A stretch of 64,000 nucleotides of DNA from Ceratotherium simum simum. Taxonomy: Eukaryota; Chordata; Mammalia; Perissodactyla; Rhinocerotidae. The notes beneath the pieces were generated by a model, which was given only the letters and a program-made list of their open reading frames with translations, did no database searches and was not told the DNA's origin. Below, piece by piece: positions 1 to 11,699 of the stretch. The first letter of the stretch is position 1, and every line of letters starts with the position of its first letter. A program made the translations under genes and the position numbers. Location of the stretch: contig NW_004454181.1 of NCBI RefSeq assembly GCF_000283155.1, positions 28,403,258 to 28,467,257 on the forward strand. The letters run 5' to 3'.

Positions 1-360
1 TTCTGATTCCTGTTCTAGAATCAGCATGCCTATGTTTGCATCCTTGTGGCCTCTTACCAGCAGCATGATCTTGAGCAAATTACTACACTTCTGTGTCTAA
101 TTTTCCTCATATGTCAAATAGGGATGATGATAGTACTTATTTCACATGATGTAAGGGTTATATATGTTAATATATATAAAATGCTGAGACTGGAGGCTGG
201 TATATGGTAAACACTTAAGAAATGTTAGCTATTGTTATTAATATCATTATTACCATCATCACCAATTCTTCGAAAGATGTTTGTGAGTATTAAATGAGAT
301 GGTGTCTCATGAACACCTAGTATGGTGCCCTTCTCATGGTAGGCACTCAATAAATGCCAG
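1..360 (+). repeat. MIR SINE and second MIR 3' fragment
   Basis: Positions 1-250 follow the MIR core in order: a splice-like 'gcatgatcttgagcaaattac' region, then 'tttcctcat.tgtcaaata', then a tail ending near 'gtaaacacttaagaaatgttagct'. A second MIR 3' end follows at about 270-360 (attaaatgagat ... ggcactcaataaatgccagct). Both are in + orientation and strongly diverged. They lie in the HTR4 intron upstream of the 'g' exon. Confidence 0.7.
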
Positions 361-399
361 CTCACCTTGTTATCATCACCACCATCGCCATCATTATTG

Positions 400-545
400 T
401 AGTTTTCAAAGCTCTTCCATATACATCATCTCATTAGAAGCTCCCAACAGTCCAGAGGTTGGTGTTATGATCTCCCTCTAATAAATGAGAAACTGAAGCT
501 CAGAGAAGTAATGGGATAGACACTGAGCCAGGAAGAGGCAGAATA
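400..545 (-). repeat. MIR SINE (reverse orientation)
   Basis: The segment reads as reverse-complement MIR: 'catctcattagaagctcccaacag', then 'aatgagaaactgaagctcagagaagtaa'. It is diverged from the consensus and intronic in HTR4. Confidence 0.65.
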
Positions 546-559
546 TGGATTAGCACTAA

Positions 560-3280
560 ATTTTGTGTTCTGGGCCATTGCATCCTCTTTCCACCATGTT
601 GCCTCTCCATCAAAACATTTGAGGATCTGTTGTTTGTTAGTTTTCTCCAAATGATATGCTTTGAGGACTGGGAGCCTGACAAGGCAGGCAAACATGACTG
701 TGTTCTTCCCTGGCAGGGCTCTGCAGACAGGAAGCTGGGATAATTGGATTCCAGCTATTCGGTCTTAGGACTGCATATGTAACTAGCCAACTACTGATGA
801 CCAAGCCTAATGGAAAAAGCCCTGACCAAACAAACACAGCCCCCCTGCAGGACCTCATTGTTTATGCTGCAGAGAGTGAAATTCATCAACAGCAGCCAAC
901 ATCCTTCTAAGAGTTCCTATCCAGGACAGAGAAGGCTTCAGAATGTGCCAGAGCTTAGTCTGCCGTTAGGGACAAGCAGAGGTACCTGGAGTAGGGAAGT
1001 GTGAGGCGAGGAGCCAGAACATTTTTGACAGCAGAGCTGGTGTGATCAGATCAGAACTGTATTTTATTTGGTTTTGGGCAAAGGCTAAAACACATTTGAG
1101 CAAAGTGTGCACTCAGAGTGATGTTGAAAGCAAGTTATTAAGATCATAGTGGCACGGCATTAGAGTGGGCTGGTGACTATAAAAATAGGTAACATTTCAA
1201 AGTTACCCTATGAAAGCAGTCCCTGTCATTTCCACCCAACTTTAGCTCAGACATTTTTTTAAGTCAGTAGATTCAAGTAGACTCTGGGGTTGGGCAGTAT
1301 GTAAGGTTGTGTTTCCTGATGTTGTTGCTGCAAAAATAATGAAAATTACCCTTAAGACGCGTCAGCATTGCTCCTGATGTATAGGGCAGAATAAATGGAA
1401 GTGCGTTTGTAAATAAGGATTTGCCACACCAGGAGAAGCTAATGACCTGCCTGTGATCATGGCAGTAAGCTTTGCTTTCACACTGCTCTGCGACTTGCTC
1501 CCTAACTGTTGTCCAGGAACATAGAGGTCTCAGTCTGAGGAAGAGGATGATATGACCTCTATGCCCAGGGAAGACACTCTTGTGGATCCCTTTGTTGGGC
1601 CAGATATATCTTCTCTTCTGAGCCTATGGCAAATGAAAGATATTAACTCAATATTTGTGGATAAGACCATTTTAAGTAACAAAGAGTTCCTTCAAGAGTA
1701 ATGGGGGTGGAGTTAGTCAGGGAAGCCAGTGTTCTTAGAATGTCAAATCAGGTTGCAGGAGCTATCTAGCTGTTGGAAGCACTCTGAGCCATTATTCTGG
1801 GAGCCCAGCTCTCTGCCTGGCCTCTGCCCTCTGTCTACCATCAACCCTTGTCTTCGAGTTTTCCTAACACCTGCTGCCAGATAGTTGGCTAACCACCAAC
1901 CAATCCCTGGCCTGTCACATTGCCATCCAAACAACAGCCAAGGCACCCCACAGTATGCTTTTTGTGTCTCAGCTCTGTACCAAGCAACCCGGCTAAGGCC
2001 CTGCCTGGACTGAACATGTTTGAACTTAGGAAAAGTAAGACTGACCAGTTAGCATGGTCTAGTGTGAGCATTTAAAGTCTTCTACATTGTCTGGGCAGGG
2101 GAAGGGGATGGGTGACTTCTTTTCCATTCAAACCTTCATGATACCAACCCCATGGGTTTGTGCCGAGTACAAAATTAAATAATGGATGACAAAGGGCTTA
2201 GGAAGATCTGCAATACCAATGTAAGGAACAATCTCTGTTTATAAAAACGTAGATTCAACTGGGCATTGGTTTTACATATTCACTCCAGCCAGTGAAAATG
2301 CAAACAGCCAGAGGTCACAGGAAAACTACTCTTAATTCAATAAGGTTGGCATAGACAGGGGACAGTCAATAAGGTCTTTAAGACAAATTATAGAATTTCT
2401 GAAAATCTACATTTTTATTTTATATTAATATTTTAAATTTCTTCTTAATATTACTTCATTGTGTAACATTGATCACATCTCTCATTTTTAAGTGCAAAAA
2501 AGTGTTTGTAAGAATTATATCCTCTTCTGAGATTTTCAAAAGGAAAGATTTTTGTACCAGAATTTACTTACTGCTTTCAGACATGTCTTTACCTTACTTA
2601 CACGTTGTACTCTCAAAAGTTCACTCATTAGACTCACTAAGGGTTGTAGCCAAGAAAAACAATCTAGTTATTTACATTTAAAAGGAAATGTATAAATAAA
2701 TATGTAAGAGTAGTTAAATATTTAATTAAATAATTATTAAAGTCTAATAAGACAACATATATATATGCCAAGTATTAGTTATTTGTATTAGTTTATAATC
2801 ATATTATCCCATGTGTAATTCCAGACCCACACGAATACTTGAAACTGCTGACCTGTAGAAGACCCAGCGCGAAGGAGTGACTTCAGCTCCTCTTGCCCTA
2901 AAATGCAACACGGCTGATAGTGTTAGAGTAGCTGGCTCCCGATTGGCTGATTTCTAGGAAAGTTTGTCATGCAAACAGATACTGAGATATTTAAATCTGC
3001 AACTGATTATTTATAGCCCACTGAAGGTTTCTGAGTTTCTTTCTTAGATTTTTACACCAGCATATGAATTATTGAAATTGGAAATATTCACAGAATATAC
3101 ATGGTGGTCAGATGGTAACCCTTAGAGAGCTTTGTTAGTGAAGTATATTAAGGCATATCATTGGACTAATGAAGGACTAGAGAGAACCAGTTGAAGGAAG
3201 ACAAAGTTGGGGTCCAAATCACCATTTAATCGCTTAGTTAAGTTCAAGTTTGCCTAGAGTAGTACTAGCTGATATTCAAT
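560..3280. other. HTR4 intron, no recognised element
   Basis: No coding exon, RNA gene or repeat that I can name. Short open frames here lack codon structure and homology that I recognise. Positions 2400-2780 are very AT-rich. A small GC-richer island at about 2860-2960 contains an inverted CCAAT box (cgattggctgat), but nothing else supports a promoter. Confidence 0.5.
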
Positions 3281-3284
3281 GAGC

Positions 3285-3480
3285 ACCAAGCCAGGCACGA
3301 TGAGATTATGATGTGCATGATTTGCTTCAGTTAATACCACAACTCACCCAGGGAGGCACTGTTGTTGTTTCTATGTTATTGATGAGGAAATTGGGACATA
3401 GGGAGGTTCAAGGTTGCAAAGCTACTAAGTAATGGAGCTGAGATGAGAATTCGGACATTTGACTCTCAACCACCATTGCC
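3285..3480 (-). repeat. MIR SINE (reverse orientation)
   Basis: The segment has the reverse MIR order: 'gagcaccaagccaggcac', 'gatgaggaaattgggacatag', then 'gcaaagctactaagtaatgg' and a closing 'gactctcaaccaccattgcc'. Confidence 0.65.
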
Positions 3481-4234
3481 TAGCTGATGGTCAGCAAAAT
3501 ACCTAACTGGGATGGATGAGTACGTCATGATTCCTCCCCCCAAGGGACTTGTAATTTATCTGGAAACATGCTATTTAAGTGCACATACAAGTTGCATTTA
3601 ACAAGCTACATCAAGAACTGTCACAGGCAGCTTATATTTTCAAATAAATTATAGAAGCAGAAAGTGCTGTGTTTGTTTAAAAGGGGGAAAGAGACTATCA
3701 TATTGAAATGGTCAGAGACGGCTGTATGGAGGAAGTGGCCGTATATGCCCAACTATATTTTCAAAGATTCCTCAACATAGACATATCAAAGGAGATAAGC
3801 TGAAGAGGAGAGAAGAGGGCTGAAGAGGGTATGACCTGTGCTTTTTAACCTTATAGTGAATTATTTCAATCAGATTGCCCTTAAAATTTCCAGTTCCAGG
3901 ATCCTGGCTTTCTGCCTGTCCTCTTGCCTCATCTGAAGTGGAACTTGGTGTTTTGATGAGAGACGAAGTAGACAGAGTTAGGAGAACCTTTTAGAACCTG
4001 GAGCCCTGAAGGCACAGAGGGGATATTTGGGGTTTCCTAATATGAAGGTTTGGGGTATCTCTAGGAAACATGAGGGAGCCATGGATAGTTCTTCCTTCTT
4101 GAAATGGGACCCAGAACTCCAGAACAAAAGAGCCTCCTTGCTTGCCTGGCCCAGAATCTGACTGGGTTGGGGACACAGGAAGCTCAAACTTTTAGAAGCA
4201 AGGCTCTGAGAATCACGATGCTCAGATTGTAAAG
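3480..4234. other. HTR4 intron, no recognised element
   Basis: I see no exon and no repeat that I can assign. Two overlapping antisense open frames at 3978-4187 and 3991-4176 are unsupported. Confidence 0.5.
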
Positions 4235-4745
4235 GTGTGTGCTTCTGAGTCAGAGGGCGTTGGGGTTGAGTGACGGTTTTCCTTCTTACTAACTAGATTA
4301 TCTTTGTCACATTGCATCTAAGCCTCAGGTTCCTCATCAGAAAATGGGGGGTTAACACTACCTAGCTCACAAGGTAGCCATGAATATTACACGGGATAAT
4401 TCATGTGAGGAATGCAGGATGGGACCTGGCACACACTGAGTACTCAATAAATGGCAGCTACTGATGAGGAAGAGGAAGGGGAGGGGGCGTCTTTCCGTAT
4501 ATACCTTGGCCACAACACCATGAAAACTCAGAACACTTGGCTTTCATTCTGCCTTAGCTTCTAACTAGCTGGGTGCCCTTGGACAGGTAGCTTTCCTCTC
4601 TGTGTCTGTTTCCTTACTTGGTAAATTAAGGTAGGAACCTGCACTGTGAACCTCCCAGGTTGTTGTGAGATTCAAATGAGATGCTAGCTGTAAAAGTGCT
4701 TTTTAGACATACAGTGTGGCATAACCATGTTGTGCAATAATTATG
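4235..4745 (+). repeat. Two MIR SINEs in series
   Basis: The first copy (about 4235-4455) contains 'gcctcaggttcctcatcag' and ends 'gagtactcaataaatggcag'. The second (about 4520-4745) contains 'aactagctgggtgcccttgg' and 'gttgttgtgagattcaaatg'. Both are in + orientation and diverged. They precede an L1 fragment. Confidence 0.7.
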
Positions 4746-4764
4746 CTCCCCTCCCTATCTTCCC

Positions 4765-5412
4765 ATAAAGGCATTTAAAAAAAATGTTATTGAGGTCACA
4801 TTGGTTTATAACATTATATAAATTTCAGGTGTACATCATTATATTTCGACTTCTGTATAGACTGCATCGTGTTCACCACCAATAGTCTACTTTTCGTCCG
4901 TCACCGTATGTATGTGCCACTTTACTCCTTTTACCCTCCCCCCACTCCCTTCCCCTCTGGTAACCATCAGTCTATTCTCTGTATCTATGTGTTTGTTTTT
5001 TTTATCTTCCACATATGAGTGAAATCATACGATGTCTCTTTCTCCATCTGACTTATTTCACTTAGCATAATACCTTCAAGGTCCATCCATGTTGTCACAA
5101 ATGGCAAGATTTCACCTTTTTATGGCTGAGTAGTATTCTGTTGTATATATATACACCACATCTTCTTTATCCATTCATCCGTCGATGGGCATTTAAGTTG
5201 TTTCCAAGTCTTGGCTATTGTGAATAATGTTGCAACGAATGTAGGGGTGCGTAAATCTTTTCAAATTAGTGTTTTTGTGTTTTTTGGATAAATACCCAGC
5301 AGTGGAATAGCTGGATAATATGGTAGTTCTATTCTTAATTTTTTGAGGAATTTCCATACTGTTTTCCATAGTGACTGCACCAGTGTGCACTCCCACCAGC
5401 AGTGTATGAAGC
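4765..5412 (-). mobile_element. L1 LINE 3' end, antisense
   Basis: The + strand reads as the complement of an L1 3' region. The last ORF2 part and 3' UTR are recognisable from 'tggctgagtagtattctgttg' (complement of the ACTACTCAGCCA motif), 'ccattcatccgtcgatgggc' and 'ggctattgtgaataatgttg'. It is a 5'-truncated, non-coding copy. A related copy of the same 3' end lies at 30355-30625. It ends only about 130 bases upstream of the HTR4 'g' exon. Confidence 0.85.
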
Positions 5413-5545
5413 ACTTTGAGGCTACTAGAATGCTGATTTAGGCTAGGATCACCTGTCCACTAACCTCTGTTTTCTTTCTTTTTTTCTTTCCCAACTTCTG
5501 CTTGGCTCTCCCTCATCTGTGGCTGTTTTCTGTTTCACCTAAAAG

Positions 5546-5606
5546 TGGCTGTTCCTCTGTCTCCAGCTTCCTCCTGCTCTTCTGCAATAGACCAGTTCCT
5601 GTCTAA
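5546..5606 (+). CDS. HTR4: HTR4 alternative terminal exon 'g' (C-terminal tail)
   Basis: This exon encodes the isoform-specific tail of the 5-HT4 serotonin receptor, a Gs-coupled seven-transmembrane receptor of the plasma membrane. The acceptor 'cacctaaaag' ends at 5545. Assuming the shared upstream exon ends in AG after ...HVL, the junction gives Ser, followed by GCSSVSSFLLLFCNRPVPV and a TAA stop at 5604-5606. From memory the human 'g' tail is the same apart from Pro for one Ser. An internal in-frame AG at 5565-5566 would give the shorter tail S-FLLLFCNRPVPV, which resembles the reported 'e' tail. The exon carrying transmembrane segments 6-7 and the shared tail is outside the window. A long pyrimidine tract (about 5468-5540) precedes the acceptor. 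Identification rests on recalled protein sequence; splicing is inferred. Confidence 0.9.
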
Positions 5607-6120
5607 CTCTGAACGTGCTCTGTAAGTCTGTCCTTGTCTGTGTTATGAGTCTGTCTGTGTCTGCCCATTCACTTCTTTCTACAAAATGTCCTTGGTTTTT
5701 GCTTATTCTGCTGTCCTCACTGGACCAGGTTGAGTCCGGTGGACACATCGCATAACATGGAAACATCACAGTTGTTGGCAGAGACCCACTAGACCCAAGG
5801 TTCATTCTGGACCTTGATAGCTATTGATCTGAAGACCAAAGATTCATTTGGTGTGGGAGCTTTATTGTATTTTCCATTCATTAATTTGTGAATGTTGTTT
5901 TGGGCTTCTTCCCTGTTCTGGGAGCACAGCCTTCCCAAGTGCTCTGGGAGATGGGCACTGGACGGAGCTGAATTCAGCCAGTGGGATCACCATCCTCAGA
6001 GGGTCTCTCATCTGGGTCATCCCAGGCCCCGATTCATCGTATCTCCTTGGCTATAAGTGGTGAACTCCTTCATATTTCTTAAACAAATTATTGCGACTAA
6101 ATCAGGGTGGCTTTTGTTTT
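5607..6120 (+). other. HTR4: Probable 3' UTR of HTR4 'g' exon, then intron
   Basis: Sequence after the 'g' stop codon. It would be 3' UTR in 'g' transcripts and intron in transcripts ending at the 'a' exon. I cannot place a poly(A) site with confidence. Confidence 0.45.
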
Positions 6121-6124
6121 TTGG

Positions 6125-6420
6125 TTATTTTTAGTTTTTTAAAAATCTTTTATTTTGAAACACGTTTCTTTCTATAGAAGAATAATGCAGAGATAGTCCA
6201 GAGCGTTCCTGTATACCTTTCTCATAGCTTCCCCTGATGCTAACATTTTACGCAACCATGGAACATTTATCAAAGCCAGAAAATGAGCATTTGTTCAATA
6301 CTATTAACTGAACTACAGAATTTATTTGGATTCTTCCAGTATCAAATCAGACTTTGAGTAACTTTGTTCAAATTCGTTTTTTTGAATTTCCATTATTAAA
6401 TTGTCTTACACTACAGTAAT
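6125..6420 (-). mobile_element. Old L1 (L1M-type) fragment, antisense
   Basis: The + strand contains 'cttcccctgatgctaacatt', 'accatggaacatttatcaaa' and 'aatactattaactgaactac', a known antisense reading of old mammalian L1 3' sequence. The copy is diverged and non-coding. Confidence 0.6.
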
Positions 6421-7030
6421 GGCCTTGAGAGATGTTTGAAATATTTTCCTCTGCACTAAATGGTTTTGTTGGTTGGTTTTTCTGTGTTGATGTTTGTTGA
6501 CTGTCTTATGTTTCTTTTCTCTCTGCACACGTCAGCTCTCATTTCTTCCTATAATCGCTTCATCTACCACTAGCATTGCACATCTCCCTTCCTCTTGCAG
6601 TTTCCAGTCTCTGTTCTGCTGTGTGTGAAAAAACCAAGCCTTCTAGAGTTGTGTGCAAACTAAGTTTAAATATTCTCTGAGTGAAAAACCAAGGAAGACG
6701 ACAAGAAAAGTCCACACCTTTGTAACAACTACTCTGACGATTCGGAGGCCTTTAAAAAGAACAGACAAACAAACCAAAAAAAACCTCAGTTCAGGTTTCT
6801 GGATAGTTAAGGTCACTGGATGCCTGAGCCTTGGATAAATGAAGTCTTGTGAGTGAAAGATTCACAGAAACACATACATACACCTGCCCCTCTGGGAGTT
6901 CATTTTCTCTTGATGCCTCAGATTTTCCTAAATTAATGGCTTAAAGGGAAAAAGTCATATCTCCACAACCTGAATGGTGTTTCCTTCTCCCTCCACACTC
7001 GTTCTTTCTTTGACTCCTTGAGACCTCCTG
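6421..7030. other. HTR4 intron, no recognised element
   Basis: No exon or nameable repeat. A short frame follows a 'cctcag' at about 6785-6790, but there is no pyrimidine tract before it, so I do not call an exon. Confidence 0.45.
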
Positions 7031-7437
7031 TGTTAGTCAGCTTGGGCTGCTATAACAAAATACCACAGACTGGGTGGCTTAAACGACAGACATTTATTTC
7101 TCACAGATTTGGAGGCTGGAAAGTCCAAGATCAAAGTGCCATCAGATTCAATTCCTGGTAAGAATCCTCTTCCTGTCTTGCAGATAGACACATTCTCATT
7201 ATGTCCTCACATGGCAGAGAGAGAGAGGAATCGGGGGAGGGAGAGATAGGGAGTGAGTGCCCTGGTCTCTCTTCCTCTTCTTATAAGGACACTCATCTCA
7301 TCATCAGGGTCCCACCCCCATGACTCATCTAAACCTAATTACCCCTCAAAGGCCCCACCTCCAAATACCATCATATTGAGGGTTAAGGCTTCAACGTACG
7401 AATTTGGGGAGGGACATAAACATTCAGTCCCTAACAC
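7031..7437 (-). mobile_element. MLT1-type solitary LTR (ERVL-MaLR)
   Basis: The + strand runs from 'tgttagtcagcttgggctgc' through 'caaaataccacagactgggt', 'ggaggctggaaagtccaag', 'tcttcctcttcttataagga' and 'ggccccacctccaaatacc' to 'cattcagtccctaacac'. This is the full order of an MLT1-type LTR read in reverse. No internal retroviral region flanks it, so it is a solitary LTR. It contains no open reading frame of interest. Confidence 0.85.
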
Positions 7438-7959
7438 CGTTCCATCCTGTACCAGCTGGAAAATATCCCTTTTTCGTCCTCAGATTCACAACTTCTTTGT
7501 CAAGGGGTTTCCATGGGAATGACCCCAGCCCATGATGTGATTTTTGTGCTAGGGTGACTTTCTCAGTCTCTATGCCATGGAGGAACTGAGAACCAGAAAT
7601 ACCCACAGCAGGGCTGTTTCCGAAAGAGGGGTGTGTGGAGGGAATTTCGCCTCCTCGCCCTCGTTCCCCAGAAAATATGCAATTGAACATAAAAGATGGA
7701 AAGCGACATCACAAATGAAGAGATTATCTGAGTGGTGCAACGCACAGGGCTACTGTGAAGATCAATGAGAGAACAGTTGCCAACATCCTTTGTAGTCAAT
7801 ACCGATGCCAGGCAATGTGGGGGAGGATTGTCTCATTCTGTAATCCACTCAGTAAATATTTCTATAGATTCTATGATATTCTACACTCTATGTGAGGTGT
7901 TGTGAGCTATATAGCAAGTATTAAAAAAAAAAATAAGGTTGGGAAGTACTAATAGCAAA

Positions 7960-8170
7960 AAGGGCTCTGGATTCTAGTATGCCTCAGTTCAAATCCTGGC
8001 TTTGCCAATTGCTTGCTGAGTGACCTCTGGCAAATTTTAACCTCCCTTAATTTCAGTTTTCTTATCTGTGAAATCTGTGATATATAAAATAATAGTGCTG
8101 ACGGCTTAGACTCATTGTAGGCATTAAATGCAGTAATATTGAAAAGCACATAGTGCAGAGTCTGATACAG
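7960..8170 (+). repeat. MIR SINE
   Basis: The order is 'gggctctggattctagtatg', 'cagttcaaatcctggctttg', 'ttcagttttcttatctgtga', then 'ggcattaaatgcagtaatat'. This is a nearly full-length, diverged MIR. Confidence 0.75.
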
Positions 8171-8199
8171 AGGGCTGAAAGATTGTTACATCTTATAAC

Positions 8200-8450
8200 A
8201 TAACAGGATATGGACTCTGCCTTCCAAGAGTTTCAGGAGGCCGGACGTATGCCCAACCAGACATCTAACATTAGCAGGTGATTTGTTTTCCTACAGACAA
8301 TAAGTGCTGATGGATGCTGTAGAAGGTTTCGGGAAGAGATGGGCAGTGAGCTGAGTCTTAAAGGTTGGGTAGGATTTGGATGTGGCAGAGTGTGGGAAGT
8401 CATTGTAGACATGGAAGTCAGGGATCATGATTAGCATGTCATTTAGGACA
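8200..8450 (-). repeat. L2-like ancient LINE fragment, antisense
   Basis: Contains 'gacaataagtgctgatggat' and 'gtgagctgagtcttaaaggt', phrases that belong to reverse-oriented L2 3' sequence. Highly diverged. Confidence 0.45.
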
Positions 8451-9850
8451 CTTTGGCCTACACCATTATAATCCCGTACTAAAATTAAACAATAAGGTCG
8501 TTTATCAATTTACAACATAGAAAGTCCAGAGTTTGGTAGTTTCAAGATTGGTTAATTCAGTGATTCAACAACATTGTGGAGGACCCAGATGCTTTTCATC
8601 TTTCCATTCTGCCATTCTCAGCCTAGTAAGTTTTCATTCTGGGATGATCCTCTCATAGTCACAAAATAGCTGCCACAGCTCCAAACGTGGCATCCTCTTT
8701 ACATAACTATAGCCAAATGCAAGAACACAAGATAGACTCTTCTTGTACTTATGTCTTATTCAGGAGGAAAACATTTTCCAGCACACTTCCCTAGCAGACC
8801 TTCAGGTCCCATTGGCCAGGAGAGGATCATGGGCCAAGCCCCCAGCTGCAGTGCATCTGACATTTTCACCTCTACTAAGAGATAGGCTTTGCCAGAAAGT
8901 ATAAAGAAGAGTGTGGGTGCATGCTTTCAAGTATGTAACTTACAGCTTTTACCACAAGTTGTAAGTCCATTCATGCTTCCTAAAGAAAAACAAAGGGAGA
9001 TTTATTGGAAAGATACAGAGATATCTCATGGATTCCCAGAGCAGCAAGTTTACTGGACTTTGCTAGGGCTAAAATAGGATAGGGGTGCTCTCGGGGACTA
9101 GCATTCCTCTTTCCATCTCTCTGAGGCCATAATCTCTTGCCTGCTTTGCATTATCAACTTCACTCTTTTCTCTTTCTGGACCACCTTTCTCTGCTTCTAT
9201 GAACACATGGGCCAAACCTGACTCCCCCAGGCAGCCCTACCCGTTCTCAGTTCAAGCACTAAGACACTGACAGTGTCCCCAGTACCCATTCACATAGTCC
9301 CTGGAGACAGAATTGGAGTGCTCTAATCTGGGCCTGGTGTCTCCTGCTGGACTAGGGCCAGGAGGTCAAGCCTGATGTAGGGGTGGGGATCACTCCCCAG
9401 ATTACGGGAGACAGGACTGGAGAACACCACCACAGATGCATCCCACAGTGACGAAGCACACTTAGGAGACTGTGAGCCCCTGAGGCCATGGGGTGGGGGG
9501 ACCAGGAAAGGAGCATACTTGAAGGAAACATTCCTTGTTTTGGAATAGTTGTAAATGCCCGTGTAAAAATGGGTCATAAGGTGTGAATTTTTATCCTGGC
9601 TCCCCTGATAACCAAAGAGAGGACCTGAGGCCAGGATCCCTTAACCACTCAGATTGTCTGTTTTCCAGTGACAAAAGTAAGCTAGTCCAGAGTAGAACAA
9701 CCAAGAAGCTGAGGGAGAATTGAAACCCTGTTCTATGAGGAATACTGAAGAACTAGAGGGGTTTCTCCTGGAGAAGAGAAGGCTCAGGGTGGTTGGGGGC
9801 CCCATGGTTAATGGCATTGGCATCTGCATAGCTGCCCGGGCTAGACCCAG
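8450..9850. other. HTR4 intron, no recognised element
   Basis: No supported exon, RNA gene or nameable repeat. Positions 9300-9600 are moderately GC-rich. Short open frames on both strands overlap each other and lack splice context. Confidence 0.45.
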
Positions 9851-10465
9851 ACTCACTTGGACACTCTTCTCATTTGCCTCTGGGCTCCCACTCCAACCTC
9901 ACACTAGTCCACGCTACACACCGCAGCTAGAACCTTCTTCTAAAACATGAAGTCCTCACGAGCCCGCTCTGCTTGCCACCTTGGCCGGCTTCCCACTGCT
10001 CTTAGGATGAGCACAGCAGTTCATAGCACAGTGAGCCCAAGCACTCTTCACCCTCGTCGTAGACTGGCGCTCACCCTGTACCCCTCTCGCAGTGCCCCTG
10101 CCCCCACAACCGTGGGCCTTTGCACTTGCGGGTCGTTCTGCCGGCATCTTCCTCCCCTTTGCCTGGTTACTCCTTACCCATCTTTCTCATCATCACTTCC
10201 TCGGTCATGCTACGCTGACACACTAACCTCGGTCACGTCCCCCATGACATGCTCTCATAGCACCACCACATACCTCTCCTTCCTCACACTTTTCCTGACT
10301 GTAATTTTGCATCCAACCGTGGGTCTCCCGCACTGCCTTGTGAGCTCCACAAGCACAGGGACTGTGTAGATTTTCTTCACCCCCCTGATAACTCCTGGAC
10401 GTGGCACAGTGCCTAGACTGCCGTAGGCACTAAAATATGTTTTAAATAAGTGGCTGAATGAATAA
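9850..10465 (+). repeat. L2 LINE 3' end
   Basis: The L2 3' landmarks appear in order: 'gggcctttgcacttgcgggt', 'ccttgtgagctccacaagca' with a following 'cagggactgtgtag', 'ggcacagtgcctagactgcc', and the terminal 'tgaatgaataaatgcc'. A 140-codon open frame at 9947-10369 falls wholly inside this repeat and is not a gene. Confidence 0.7.
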
Positions 10466-10624
10466 ATGCCTAGGATTTGAAAGTCTCATTCCTCCCTGAA
10501 CATCGAGAAAACGCCCAATGTGAAATCTTTGCTTCCAGGTTATGGGGCTCCAACTTTCCTGAAACTCTGCCTTAGGGTTGACTCTCTTCAAACCCATGTA
10601 CCTTATATTTTAATAATTAAAACA

Positions 10625-11260
10625 TCTTCTTGCAAACACCCCGTGTGAGCACTGCCGTGCAGGGGAGGGCCAGGATGATGTGTAATGAAGTCTAATCATT
10701 TCCTTATAGTGCTGGGCTGGGCAGGCAGAGGGGCTATCATAATGCGACTAATTACGGCATCCAGGCTGCTCTAAGTGCAGTGCTAATTGCTCAGTGAATG
10801 AATTGTAGACACAGGTAATTACCAAAGCTAATGTGGCTCCTGTCGTCATGTCTGAGTAAATTAAGGCAAAGGGGGAAGCAACCCAGCTCAAGGGGAGCTG
10901 CCTCCTGCCTTGCTGTTGCTTGGGAAACAGCCGTGAGTTTTTTCCTCTGGACTTGGAACCGCCCAGGTACACCCACACATCTGGGGTCTGCTTTCCTCCA
11001 GCGCAGCTGTGAGACTGCAAGATCTTACACCAAACAGAGCCAGGAGACTTTTGCCACTCTGTCAGATGACACTGTCTCTCTGGGGCTGTTTCTTTATCTG
11101 TAAAGCCATATTGAAGCTTTCTTTCAGCCCTATGATCAATTGCTAAGTGAACAAACATCTGATCAATTACTAAGCAATGGATTTCTTCATTGAATCAGCA
11201 ATTAAGTACTGGGTTCAACTGTTACCTTGATCATCAAATAGCAACGGTACTAATTGACCT
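10625..11260. promoter_or_regulatory. Candidate intronic enhancer rich in TAAT/ATTA cores
   Basis: A repeat-free block in the HTR4 intron with an unusual density of homeodomain-type cores: 'cgactaattacgg' near 10747, 'gtgctaattgctc' near 10781, 'caggtaattacc' near 10811, 'gagtaaattaagg' near 10854, 'gatcaattgctaag', 'gatcaattactaag', 'cagcaattaagtac' and 'gtactaattgacc' up to about 11260. Two 17-base near copies, at 11133-11149 and 11160-11176, share the core TGATCAATT-CTAAG. This looks like a conserved non-coding enhancer, but conservation cannot be seen from one sequence. A 136-codon antisense frame here has no recognisable homology. Confidence 0.35.
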
Positions 11261-11284
11261 TAATGGAGTTGCTTAATCCTTGGC

Positions 11285-11690
11285 TGGCGCTATTCTAATA
11301 AGCATTTTATGTGCATTATCTCATTTAATGCCCACAACAATCCAGAATATTTGGAATAATTCACAGAGCTAGTCAATACCAGAGCCAGGATTTAACCCAG
11401 GCATTCTGCCTCAAAAGCCTGTATTCTTAACCTTTTTTCTACGCTAACTACTTCTCTGGTGCTGGGAAAGTCACATTTTCTGAACCTTGATTTTCTTAAC
11501 AGTGAAGATTCCTGCACCCACTCTGTCTAGCCCTTTGCTGAGCCCTGTAGAGATGTTAATTTTATCATCACAGCAAAGCTGTGGGGTAGGTGGGACTAAT
11601 CTACTGGACGAGGTCACACAACTAGTAAATGGTAGAGTCGGGATGTGAATGCCATTCTGTTTGCTCTCAGTATCACGTGCTTTCTTTTCC
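11285..11690 (-). repeat. Two MIR SINEs, reverse orientation
   Basis: The first (about 11285-11445) has 'ttatctcatttaatgcccac' and a closing 'aaaagcctgtattcttaacc'. The second (about 11530-11690) has 'cgaggtcacacaactagtaa' followed by 'tggtagagtcgggatgtga'. Confidence 0.65.
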
Positions 11691-11699
11691 CCAGTATTC

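Noticed and set aside
6785..6838. Possible HTR4 'c'-type tail exon (cctcag followed by an open frame starting Ser-Ser-Gly)
   Set aside because: No pyrimidine tract before the AG, and the residues do not follow the recalled 'c' tail after the first three.
9947..10369. 140-codon + strand open frame
   Set aside because: Lies wholly inside L2 LINE 3' sequence and does not correspond to the L2 protein.
10748..11158. 136-codon - strand open frame
   Set aside because: No recognisable protein similarity. The DNA is better explained as a motif-rich non-coding block.
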